The notes below the pieces were generated by a model, which was not told the origin of the DNA, made no database searches, and saw only the letters and a program-made list of their open reading frames with translations. Below, in pieces: positions 1 to 7,155 of a DNA stretch of 35,500 nt. Source of the DNA: Tannerella sp. oral taxon 808 (GTDB lineage: Bacteria; Bacteroidota; Bacteroidia; Bacteroidales; Tannerellaceae). The position numbers were made by a program, and so were the translations under genes. The stretch spans positions 1 to 35,500 of the forward strand of contig MIQB01000016.1 in assembly GCA_002890585.1 (NCBI GenBank). Direction: 5' to 3'. Position 1 is the stretch's first letter. Each line of letters opens with the position of its first letter.

Positions 1-1089
1 CGAGACGAAGTAAGTCCACATGCTGTTGGGGGCGTGGTTCAGCACGAAGAGGCGGCGCAGGATCTTGTCCGAGAAGCGCTCCTTGTTTTGGGTGCGCACG
101 TCGCTCCAAAAGTCAGCCAAGGCTTCGATGTGCTCGAGCGTCTGCTCCTTTTTGAGGAGGGCGTAATTGTCCCGCTCGTAGAACTTGCGGAGGGCTTCCG
201 TCGACGTGTTCGTGTTGCCCTGCAAGGCCAACTGATAGTACATGTAGCGCGTGAAAAGCTCGTCCATCGGCGATCCACCGGCTGACTCTCTAAAGGTGGA
301 CAAGGCAGACTCCTCTAACCGTTTCCAGCGGTCGATGAAGACGTCCTTTTGGCCCATCGCCGCGTAGTGTTTATAGCACTGCGCCTTGAAGATGTCAGCG
401 TCCGAGAGCGGTTTGCCGCGGTCGTTGAGGGTGGAAAAGATTTGCAGCGCGGTGTCCTGATTATCGGCCTCGATGGGCAGCAGGATGCAGTTGTTCAGGA
501 TGCGCACGGGCAGGTAGCGGAAATAGCTCGGATAGTGGCTCAAAAAGGCATCGATCTTCTTCTCAAAGAAGCGGTAGTTCTCTGCATATCTACTTTTGAA
601 TCCATCGTCTACCTGACCACTTTTCAGGATCTCAAGGAACTCACCCTTGTCTTCATCCGTGGCCACTTGAGAGTCAATCTTGAGTGCGTTTTTGTTCGCC
701 TCCTTAAACGCATTGGTCTTCCATATGCACTGCTCGATCATCTCCCGCATGTTCTTCGTCTGCTGATCCTCTTGGTTGAAAGACCTTTCATAAAAGGCAC
801 GCAACAGGAGCAACAAAGTGGTGAGGCGCTGCTGTCCGTCGATGACCTCTTGCTTTCCTTGTTTGTTTTCAAAGGTTACGATGGGGCCGAGGTAGTATTC
901 GTCAGAATCATCATTAAAGTGCTCGATGTTGTTGTCCGGAATGGCGAAGGCGAAGAGGTCGTCCCAAAGGGTCTGACATTCGCTTTCGCTCCAGGCATAG
1001 GGGCGCTGATAGTCGGGAATCAAAAAGTCCGACCGCTTGTCGGAGAACAGTTCGATAACCGTCTTTTGGTCAATGTTGAGTTTGGACAT
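1..1089 (-). CDS. DUF262 domain protein (GmrSD-like), C-terminus beyond left edge
   Basis: The first 363 codons are present; the gene runs off the left edge without a stop. The start MSKLNIDQ is followed at about residues 24-40 by PDYQRPYAWSESE and further on by DGQQRLTTLLLLLRAF, the two hallmark motifs of the DUF262 (ParB/Srx-like, PF03235) domain found in GmrSD-type modification-dependent nucleases. DGQQR is the predicted nucleotide-binding or hydrolysis motif. A segment reading FSTLNDRGKPLSDADIFKA is also typical of the family. Many relatives carry a C-terminal DUF1524 HNH nuclease domain; whether this one does lies outside the window. It is read in the same direction as the fabG cassette, but a hairpin (1117-1151) separates them. 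A defence or DNA-processing role is inferred from the family, not shown here. Confidence 0.9.
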   Translation of the reverse strand, partial: MSKLNIDQKTVIELFSDKRSDFLIPDYQRPYAWSESECQTLWDDLFAFAIPDNNIEHFNDDSDEYYLGPIVTFENKQGKQEVIDGQQRLTTLLLLLRAFYERSFNQEDQQTKNMREMIEQCIWKTNAFKEANKNALKIDSQVATDEDKGEFLEILKSGQVDDGFKSRYAENYRFFEKKIDAFLSHYPSYFRYLPVRILNNCILLPIEADNQDTALQIFSTLNDRGKPLSDADIFKAQCYKHYAAMGQKDVFIDRWKRLEESALSTFRESAGGSPMDELFTRYMYYQLALQGNTNTSTEALRKFYERDNYALLKKEQTLEHIEALADFWSDVRTQNKERFSDKILRRLFVLNHAPNSMWTYFVS

Positions 1090-1116
1090 CTTTCGCTATG
1101 TGTGTGATAAAAGCAC

Positions 1117-1151
1117 GAGAGGGAGATCAGGCCACGGCCCTTCCCCCTCTC
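1117..1151 (-). terminator. Probable intrinsic terminator after fabG
   Basis: GAGAGGG (1117-1123) pairs with CCCTCTC (1145-1151), and GGCC-AC-GGCC lies inside the loop. On the minus strand the stem is followed by GTGCTTTTATC. It sits just downstream of the fabG stop and before the DUF262 start, so it probably ends the lipid cassette transcript. Confidence 0.5.
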
Positions 1152-1174
1152 TGATGCAATAATCGATAGTGCGA

Positions 1175-1921
1175 CTACATGTTCATGCCGCCGTCCACTT
1201 GGATGACCTGGCCAGAGACGTAGGACGAATGGCTAGAGGCAAGGAACACAGCCACGTCGGCGACGTCGTCCGGGGTGCCGCCACGACGCAGTGGAATCTT
1301 CTTCTTCCACTCCTCTCGCACGCTGTCGGGCAGGGCTGCCGTCATGGCCGTCTCGATGAAGCCGGGGGCGATGGCGTTAGCACGAATGCCCTTCGGACCC
1401 ATCTCTTGCGCTACGGACTTGGCCAGAGCGATCATGCCAGCCTTCGAGGCGGCGTAGTTGGCTTGGCCGGCGTTTCCGTGGACACCCACTACGGAGGCCA
1501 TGTTGATGATGCTGCCGTTGCGACGACGCATCATCACGGGTACGCAGGCGTGGACGAAGTTGAAGGCTGACTTGAGGTTGACGCCGATCACGGCGTCCCA
1601 TTGGGCCTCGCTCATGCGAAGCATCAGGCCGTCTTTCGTGATGCCTGCATTGTTGACGAGGATGTCCACGCCGCCGAAGTCTTTCACGACTTCCTCGACC
1701 GTCTTGTGGGCCTCGTCGAAGTTGGCGGCGTTCGAGGCGTAGCCTTTCACGCGTACGCCAAGGGCACGGATCTCTTCTTCTGTGGCTAGACCGTTTTCGT
1801 CGATGACGAGGTCGGTGAATGCGATGTCTGCTCCTTCCGAAGCGAAACGCAGGGCGATGGATTTACCAATGCCGCGTGCGGCGCCCGTGATGAGGGCGAC
1901 TTTTCCTTCTAATAATTTCAT
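1175..1921 (-). CDS. fabG: 3-oxoacyl-[acyl-carrier-protein] reductase FabG
   Basis: This 248-residue protein is a classical short-chain dehydrogenase/reductase of normal FabG length. The NADPH-binding TGxxxGxG motif is at residues 12-19 (TGAARGIG), NNAG at 90-93, and the catalytic tetrad is N115, S143, Y156 (YAASK) and K160. The C-terminus ends in the usual QVIQVDGGMNM. It reduces 3-oxoacyl-ACP to 3-hydroxyacyl-ACP in fatty acid elongation in the cytoplasm. It lies 134 bp downstream of a FabH-like synthase and a TetR regulator on the same strand, so it may serve a dedicated acyl-lipid pathway instead of, or as well as, general fatty acid synthesis. The gap to its upstream neighbour holds a 48-bp hairpin repeat. 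Function is well supported by motifs; the exact pathway is inference. Confidence 0.95.
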   Translation of the reverse strand: MKLLEGKVALITGAARGIGKSIALRFASEGADIAFTDLVIDENGLATEEEIRALGVRVKGYASNAANFDEAHKTVEEVVKDFGGVDILVNNAGITKDGLMLRMSEAQWDAVIGVNLKSAFNFVHACVPVMMRRRNGSIINMASVVGVHGNAGQANYAASKAGMIALAKSVAQEMGPKGIRANAIAPGFIETAMTAALPDSVREEWKKKIPLRRGGTPDDVADVAVFLASSHSSYVSGQVIQVDGGMNM

Positions 1922-1962
1922 TGTTGTACGTCGTTTAAATGGGGATTAATCAAGGGGGGGGG

Positions 1963-2010
1963 ACCTTCTTTTCTTCCCTTGATGGAAGAAAAGAAGCAAA
2001 AGAAGATCAA
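1963..2010 (-). repeat. 48-bp hairpin repeat, copy 1
   Basis: A perfect 13-bp stem (1965-1977 with 1984-1996) and a 6-nt loop. The whole 48 bp is identical, in reverse complement, to 17286-17333. Relative to its neighbours it lies downstream of the FabH-like gene and upstream of fabG, so it could act as an attenuator or an RNA-stability hairpin between them. A run of nine G lies beside it (1954-1962). Confidence 0.85.
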
Positions 2011-2055
2011 TGCGCCAGGGGACGCCAGCCATCCTTGCCAGATACACCGATGAAA

Positions 2056-3000
2056 TCAGATTCTGATCAGTGTGGCGCCAGCGGAATAGCCACCTCCGAA
2101 GACGGTGAGGCAAACTAAGTCGCCGCGCCGAAACCGTTCGCGGTTCTGAGCGAAGACAAGAGCGCTGCTGGCCGATCCGGTGTTGCCAAGCTCGGCGATG
2201 TTGCTGAGGATCTTCTCCTCGGGGATATGGTTGCTGCTGGCGATATTCCTCAGGATGCGCATGTTGGCTTGGTGACCGATGAGGTAGCTGAGATCGTCGA
2301 AGGTGTAGCCGTGGCCCTGAAGCAGGCGGAGGGCGTTTTGTGGCATATAGGTGCAGGCTTGCAGGAAGACGTCTTTGCCTTCAGGCATGCGTATGCCGCC
2401 GTCGCGGGGGCGCAGCTGGATGCTCTCGGGGCCTTTACCAACGGTGCCGAGGGCTTCGGTGTAGACGTCCAAAATCTCGCTATCGGTGTCGGCGACGCGT
2501 TCGTTGGAGAGGAAGAAAGCGACAGCGGCGTCGCCCCAGAGGTGGCCCGACTTCGGGTCGTCATCGTTGCTGTAAGCCGTGTTCTTATCACCCCCGATGA
2601 TGAGTACGCGGCGGGCCTTCCCCATAGCGAAGTAGCCCTCGGCGACCTCGAGCGCGTTGATGAACGACGAGCAAGCGGAGGAGAGCATGAAGGCTTTGGC
2701 GTGGGGGATGGCGTAGCGGTGCTGGGCCACGTGGGCGGCGGTGCCGACGGTGTCGTAGGGGGAGTAGGTGGCGGCGATGAGGAGATCCACCTCATGGATG
2801 TCGTAAGGCAGGCGCGGCAGGGCGTCGTGGATGGCTTCGAGGCCCATCGTGTTGATATTTTCGTCGGCGCCAGCGCGCGAGCGTGTTCGGATGCCGGTGC
2901 GTTGCACGATCCATTCGTCGCCGAGGCCGGTCTTTTCCGTGTAGTAGGCGTTGGGGATCCGTTGTTCGGGAACATAGAATCCGGTTGCATTAATATACAT
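2056..3000 (-). CDS. Beta-ketoacyl-ACP synthase III family protein (FabH-like)
   Basis: With the start at 3000 (MYINATGFYVPEQ, the usual family N-terminus) the protein has 314 residues, normal for FabH. An in-frame ATG seven codons upstream (3021) is less likely. The catalytic triad is visible: C110 in LSSACSSF, H243 in IGHQANMRI and N273 in ELGNTGSAS. A glycine-rich FGGGYSAGA lies near the end. FabH enzymes condense acyl-CoA with malonyl-ACP to start fatty acid synthesis. The start overlaps the last 11 bases of the TetR gene, which suggests translational coupling. FabG follows. The overlap with a regulator suggests a specialised, regulated synthase, perhaps for outer-membrane lipids, rather than the only housekeeping FabH; this is inference. 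Confidence 0.9.
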   Translation of the reverse strand: MYINATGFYVPEQRIPNAYYTEKTGLGDEWIVQRTGIRTRSRAGADENINTMGLEAIHDALPRLPYDIHEVDLLIAATYSPYDTVGTAAHVAQHRYAIPHAKAFMLSSACSSFINALEVAEGYFAMGKARRVLIIGGDKNTAYSNDDDPKSGHLWGDAAVAFFLSNERVADTDSEILDVYTEALGTVGKGPESIQLRPRDGGIRMPEGKDVFLQACTYMPQNALRLLQGHGYTFDDLSYLIGHQANMRILRNIASSNHIPEEKILSNIAELGNTGSASSALVFAQNRERFRRGDLVCLTVFGGGYSAGATLIRI

Positions 3001-3595
3001 CGTGATTGACTTTGATTCCATTGAATATGATGTTCATTACGTTCTGTCGCTCGATGGTTCGGCTCCTGCCCCAGCGATTGATGTGGCCGCGGATGTAGGG
3101 CACTTCGAGGCCTTTGAGGGCATGGTGCAGAATGTTGGCCGTCATGTCGACATCGGTGATGCGGAAGAGGCCTTCGTTGACGCCATCGTTGAGGATGTTG
3201 CGGAGGATTTCCGTCTCGCGGAGGTCGAACTTTTTGCGTGCTTTTTCCACCCGCCAGATGTCGCGAAAGAAGCTGGCGCGCAGGGTGCCGTTGCGGAAGA
3301 CGATGGCCTTGACGGCGTGCAGGCGCATGTAGATGTACGTAATCAACTTTTTATCGGCTGGCAGCTGGCGCGCGGCGATCTCCGTGAGGGAGTCCACGAG
3401 CTTGTCGAGCTCAGCCTCGACGACGGCGTCGAACACGTCGTCTTTACTCTTGAAATAGGTGTAAAGCGTGCGTCGGCCCTTTTGCGAAGCCTGTGCGATG
3501 TCGTTCATCGTGGTATTGTGGAAGCCCATGCGGGCAAAAAGTTGACGCGCGACATCTACCAAGACATCACGCGTTTTTGAGACGGATACGGCCAT
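2990..3595 (-). CDS. TetR/AcrR family transcriptional regulator
   Basis: 201 residues. The N-terminal helix-turn-helix is clear: about residues 8-55 include VDVARQLFARMGFHNTTMND, then IAQASQKGRRTLYTYFKSKD, the classic TetR DNA-binding signature. The C-terminal ligand-binding half is divergent, as usual, and ends NHALKGLEV...GIKVNHDVY. It is the first gene of the FabH-like/FabG cassette and overlaps the next start by 11 bases. It probably senses an acyl-CoA or similar ligand and represses its own operon, by analogy with FabR- and FadR-type TetR proteins. Ligand and operator are not visible. A Bacteroidota-type promoter lies just upstream. Confidence 0.9.
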   Translation of the reverse strand: MAVSVSKTRDVLVDVARQLFARMGFHNTTMNDIAQASQKGRRTLYTYFKSKDDVFDAVVEAELDKLVDSLTEIAARQLPADKKLITYIYMRLHAVKAIVFRNGTLRASFFRDIWRVEKARKKFDLRETEILRNILNDGVNEGLFRITDVDMTANILHHALKGLEVPYIRGHINRWGRSRTIERQNVMNIIFNGIKVNHDVY

Positions 3596-3626
3596 GATTC
3601 ACTGCACACTTTCATTGGATTTGTGC

Positions 3627-3655
3627 GCAAAAATAGACAAAAGGTGATCGACAAG
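3627..3655 (-). promoter_or_regulatory. Bacteroidota-type promoter for the TetR/FabH/FabG operon
   Basis: On the minus strand TATTTTTGC (3627-3635) matches the -7 consensus TAnnTTTGY. TTG (3652-3654) lies about 17 bases upstream as a -33-like element. The -7 box is 31 bases before the TetR start. Confidence 0.55.
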
Positions 3656-3990
3656 CCAAGTCGAAACAAGCTTTCGGCTCCGGTTAATACCGTCGATGTA
3701 TGTAATCTTCAATCAGTTGCGTGGCCACATCCGGGAGCTCGGAGCCAGAAGATCGAACGCATGCCCTACATCCATTTGCCGGCCTACCTCTTTGATCATT
3801 ACCCGTCGGAAAAGGCGGGGGCATTAATCCATGTATTCTTATTTCCGAAAGCAGTCGAGGGACAACCTGCGCCCAGATTTTACTTCCCTCTGACATGGCG
3901 GATGCGGTGATACGCATCGTATACGCATCACCGCAAATCGGGCGAGACCATCTATCGTCCACAAGGGTTTCATCGGCTTTGCGTTCATAT
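3656..3990. other. Intergenic stretch without a recognisable gene
   Basis: About 330 bp of mixed composition between the TetR promoter and the 42-bp array. Both strands have short open frames (3623-3910 plus, 3684-4004 minus) with no recognisable domain. The junction with the array is abrupt. It might hold a decayed gene, but nothing identifies it. Confidence 0.4.
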
Positions 3991-3993
3991 CTT

Positions 3994-4465
3994 CGTGCAT
4001 ACACATAAAGTTGTATACGATTTTATTAATCCTTTCGTGCATGCATATAGAGATGAATAAAACGTTATTCTCATCTTCATGCATGCACATATATAATAAT
4101 ACTTTATTAAAATCTCCGTGTGTGCATATGATAATGTATAATCTATTCTTATACTGATAATTCATACACATTGATACGAATAAAACTATATTCATAACCG
4201 CGTGTATGCACATTGATCTGAATAGAATTGTATACATATCTTCGTGTGCGCATATGGAGATGAATAAGATTCTATTAGGTATTTCGTGCACGCACATGAA
4301 GATGAATAATATCGTATTTAATATTTCATGCACACACATAAATATGTTCATAGTCTATTTTACTACCCCGTGCGTGCACATAAATGAAAAACAGCATGGG
4401 ATAATACCTCCGAGGAACAACGAAAATGCGAACCCAGATTCGTTCATAAATGAATCGCAAAGCAA
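3994..4465 (-). repeat. 42-bp tandem repeat element, copy A (leader plus 10 units)
   Basis: Reading the minus strand, a leader at about 4465-4382 is followed by ten degenerate units whose ATG-like first bases fall at 4381, 4339, 4297, 4255, 4213, 4171, 4129, 4090, 4048 and 4006. Every step is 42 bp except one of 39 (4129 to 4090). Each unit begins with an alternating purine-pyrimidine tract of the form ATGTGYRYRCAY and continues with AT-rich sequence. Leader and unit pattern match copy B at 19.2-19.7 kb in the opposite orientation. The leader contains the shared block GGTATTATCCCATGCTGTTT. No unique spacers are present, so it is not a CRISPR. Confidence 0.92.
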
Positions 4466-4564
4466 TGCCCCAACAGGTGCCAGCGGATGGTGAACAGCCA
4501 GCCGGGGCATGTTCATCTTCAATCGATCATAAACCGAGCGCATGAAATTCAATGAACCGAATCA

Positions 4565-4596
4565 TTGCCGGCCCATAAGTACTGTCCTACCTTTGC
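4565..4596 (+). promoter_or_regulatory. Bacteroidota-type promoter for the efflux operon
   Basis: TTG (4565-4567), then 20 bases, then TACCTTTGC (4588-4596), a full match to TAnnTTTGY at proper spacing. It lies 36 bases upstream of the TolC-like start. Confidence 0.65.
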
Positions 4597-4632
4597 GGCC
4601 AATTCCGATTCCCTCACTTACACATTTATTAT

Positions 4633-5982
4633 ATGCCATTCTACAAAACTCTGCTTCTTGCCGCCCTGATGATGAGCCCTGGCAGCCTTGCGGCACAGGA
4701 CAAGGAGACACATCAGGCGCCGGACACGCTGCGCCTGAACTTAGACGAAGCCATACGAATCGCGCTCACGGAGAGTCCGACGATCCGCGTGGCAGATTAT
4801 GATGTCGCGCTCAAACGCGAGGCGCGACGCGAGGCGCAAGCCGGACTGCTGCCCGAGGCGTCGCTCAGCGCGTCGTACTCGCGGACGCTGAAGAAGCAAA
4901 CGATGGTGATGCAGTTTGGCGGGCAGTCCACCAAGATTCAGATGGGCACGGACAACTCGTATTCGGGCGGCGTGACCGTCAACCTGCCGCTCTTCGCACC
5001 GGCGCTCTATCGCAGCATCCGGCTGACGGAGGCCGACATTGAGCTGGCTGTGGAGAAGGCGCGGGCCTCGCGCATCGGATTGGTGAACGAGGTGACGAAG
5101 GCCTTCTATCAGCTGCTGTTGGCGCAGGATAGCTACGGAGTGCTCCGCAAGGCGTACGCGCAGGCGGAGGCCAACCAGCAGATGGTGGACGAGCGATTCA
5201 AGGTGGGTAGCGTGAGCGAATACGACCGCATCCGCGCCGATGTACAGGTGCGCAGCCTCAAGCCGGGGCTCGTCTCGGCTGGCAACGGCGTGGCGCTGGC
5301 GGGGCTGCAACTGCGCGTGCTGCTCGGGTTGGCCGATGAGCCCGCCATGGTGGCCAGCGGTAATCTGTCAGATTACGAGGGGCGCATGGCGGCCAGCGAT
5401 GGCCTCGCGGAAGACCTCGAGAACAACAGCGACCTGCGCCAATTAGACCTCAACATGGAGCTGCTGCGCCGCAACGAACGCCTGACGAAAGCGAGCTTCC
5501 TGCCCACCGTCGGCGCCTCGTACAGCTACACCTATAGCTCGATGAACAACGATTTCCGCATCGGCCATTACGCGTGGTACCCCTACTCGTTCGTCGCGCT
5601 CAGCGTCAATGTGCCGCTCTTCAAGGCCTCGAATTACCCCAAGCTGCGCAAGGTGCGCCTGCAAATGCGGCAGCTCCGCGAGACACGCCTCAACGCCGAA
5701 CGCCAGTTAGGCATGCTCGTGCAAAGCTGTCGGGACAAGATGGCGGCAGCTTATGAGCAACAAGCGAGCAACCGCGAGGGCGTACACCAGGCCGAAAAAG
5801 GCCGGATGATTGCCCGCAAACGTTACGAGGTGGGCATGGGCACAATCCTCGAGCTGAACGATGCCGAGGTGGCGCTCACACAAGCCGAACTGGCCTACCA
5901 CCAAGCCATCTACGACTACCTCACCGCACGCGCCGATTTAGACAAGGCGTTAGGGAAGGGAGTAAGTAGTGATGAGAAGTAG
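4633..5982 (+). CDS. TolC family outer membrane efflux protein
   Basis: 449 residues, normal for TolC/OprM-type proteins. A signal peptide (MPFYKTLLLAALMMSPGSLA, cleavage near AAQ) is followed by two homologous halves of long alpha-helices rich in Ala, Arg and Glu, with beta-strand segments such as SASYSRTL and VTVNLPLF in the first half and GASYSYTY and LSVNVPLF in the second. RFKVGSVSEYDRIRADV and RYEVGMGTILELNDAEV are the equivalent helix motifs of the duplicated structure. It forms the trimeric outer-membrane and periplasmic exit duct for the pump encoded next. It is the first gene of the operon; a good promoter lies 36 bp upstream and the adaptor starts 45 bp after its stop. Substrate cannot be told from sequence. 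Confidence 0.95.
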   Translation: MPFYKTLLLAALMMSPGSLAAQDKETHQAPDTLRLNLDEAIRIALTESPTIRVADYDVALKREARREAQAGLLPEASLSASYSRTLKKQTMVMQFGGQSTKIQMGTDNSYSGGVTVNLPLFAPALYRSIRLTEADIELAVEKARASRIGLVNEVTKAFYQLLLAQDSYGVLRKAYAQAEANQQMVDERFKVGSVSEYDRIRADVQVRSLKPGLVSAGNGVALAGLQLRVLLGLADEPAMVASGNLSDYEGRMAASDGLAEDLENNSDLRQLDLNMELLRRNERLTKASFLPTVGASYSYTYSSMNNDFRIGHYAWYPYSFVALSVNVPLFKASNYPKLRKVRLQMRQLRETRLNAERQLGMLVQSCRDKMAAAYEQQASNREGVHQAEKGRMIARKRYEVGMGTILELNDAEVALTQAELAYHQAIYDYLTARADLDKALGKGVSSDEK

Positions 5983-6027
5983 CGGCGCTGCTTATCCGAT
6001 CAATCAAGAAATAAATAGAACAAGACA

Positions 6028-7062
6028 ATGAATAGAGAAACGATCATCCGGTTGACGGCCACACTGCTGCTTGCCGCGGCTACCGCAGCCTGCTCGGGCG
6101 GAGGAAAAGAGTCTAAAGAAACTGAGCAAGAAGCCCTGCCCAAGGTGAAGTTAGGCGCCGCCGTACGGGAGCAGGTGGAGCAGGTGGAGACGTACACGGC
6201 CACCGTCGAGGCGCAGGTCACGAACAACATTGCGCCCTCCATGCCGGTACGCATCGAGCGCATCAATGTGGAGGTGGGCGACCGCGTCAGCCGCGGGCAG
6301 GCGCTTGTGCAGATGGATGCTGCCAGCCTCCGCCAGCAACAGTTGCAGATGGAAAATCTCCGCGCCGACTTCCGCCGCTTGGACGAACTATATAAGGTGG
6401 GCGGCGTCTCGCGCTCGCAGTGGGAGGCCTCGAAGACGAGCCTCGACGTGAGCGAAACGGCCTACCGCAACCTGCAGCGCAACACCACGCTGACGAGCCC
6501 CATCAGCGGCGTCGTCACAGCACGCAACTACGACAACGGCGACATGTACAGCGGCGCAAAGCCCGTCTTGACCATCGCGCAGATTGTGCCTGCGAAGCTC
6601 CTGATCAACGTTTCGGAGGGGCTCTTCGCCGCCCTGAAGAAGGGCTCGAAGGCAGATGTAACGCTCGACGTCTACCCCGACGAGACGTTCGAGGGCACCA
6701 TCAGCCTCATCCACCCGACGGTGGACGCTGCCACGCGCACGTTTGCCGTAGAGATCCAGCTGCCCAACCGCGACTTGCGTGTGCGACCGGGCATGTTTGC
6801 CCGTGTGACGCTCAACCTCGGCGCGACGGAGCGGATCGTCGTCCCCGACAAGGCCATCATCAAGCAGGCCGGATCGGGTGAGCGCTATGTGTACGTCTTT
6901 CGCGACGGACGCATCTTCCACCGCACGGTGGAGCTGGGTCGCCGCTTGGGCGATCGCTACGAGCTGCTCTCGGGATTAGACAGCGAAGCTGATGTCGTGA
7001 TAGATGGGCAATACCAATCGGCCGTCAAGGATAGCGCGCAAGTAGAAGTGATTCAGAACTAA
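6028..7062 (+). CDS. RND efflux periplasmic adaptor (membrane fusion lipoprotein)
   Basis: 344 residues. The N-terminus MNRETIIRLTATLLLAAATA runs into AC at residues 21-22, a lipobox with C22 as the lipidated residue. It is followed by a Ser/Gly/Glu linker. The biotinyl-lipoyl-like domain is split as usual (RIERINVEVGDRVSRGQALV, then SPISGVVTARNYDNGDMYSG) around a short helical hairpin (about residues 108-150). The beta-barrel and membrane-proximal domains follow (RPGMFARVTLNLG; VPDKAIIKQ). It joins the TolC duct to the RND permease in the periplasm and belongs to the HlyD/AcrA family. It lies between its two partners in the operon. Family assignment is firm; substrate is unknown. Confidence 0.95.
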   Translation: MNRETIIRLTATLLLAAATAACSGGGKESKETEQEALPKVKLGAAVREQVEQVETYTATVEAQVTNNIAPSMPVRIERINVEVGDRVSRGQALVQMDAASLRQQQLQMENLRADFRRLDELYKVGGVSRSQWEASKTSLDVSETAYRNLQRNTTLTSPISGVVTARNYDNGDMYSGAKPVLTIAQIVPAKLLINVSEGLFAALKKGSKADVTLDVYPDETFEGTISLIHPTVDAATRTFAVEIQLPNRDLRVRPGMFARVTLNLGATERIVVPDKAIIKQAGSGERYVYVFRDGRIFHRTVELGRRLGDRYELLSGLDSEADVVIDGQYQSAVKDSAQVEVIQN

Positions 7063-7155
7063 AAACGAAAAGGGAAAAACGAATAGGTACATGCGAGTTA
7101 CCGCCAACATGTTCCCCTGCATTTTTAGTTGTTAGTTTTTCGATTTTAGATTGTT

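Noticed and set aside
1954..1962. Run of nine G as a phase-variable tract for fabG
   Set aside because: It is intergenic, away from any promoter box that I could place, and beside a repeat element; no evidence that its length matters.
3623..4004. Short genes before array copy A (95-aa plus frame and 106-aa minus frame)
   Set aside because: No recognisable domain, the frames run across the promoter or into the repeat, and composition is not gene-like.
3994..4400. CRISPR array
   Set aside because: The whole 42-bp unit is repeated and degenerate; there are no constant repeats with unique spacers and no cas genes.
7059..7149. Imperfect inverted repeat (CTAAAAACGAAAA against TTTTTCGATTTTAG) between adaptor and permease genes
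   Set aside because: A-rich arms about 65 bp apart; probably chance in an AT-rich spacer and not a terminator within the pump operon.
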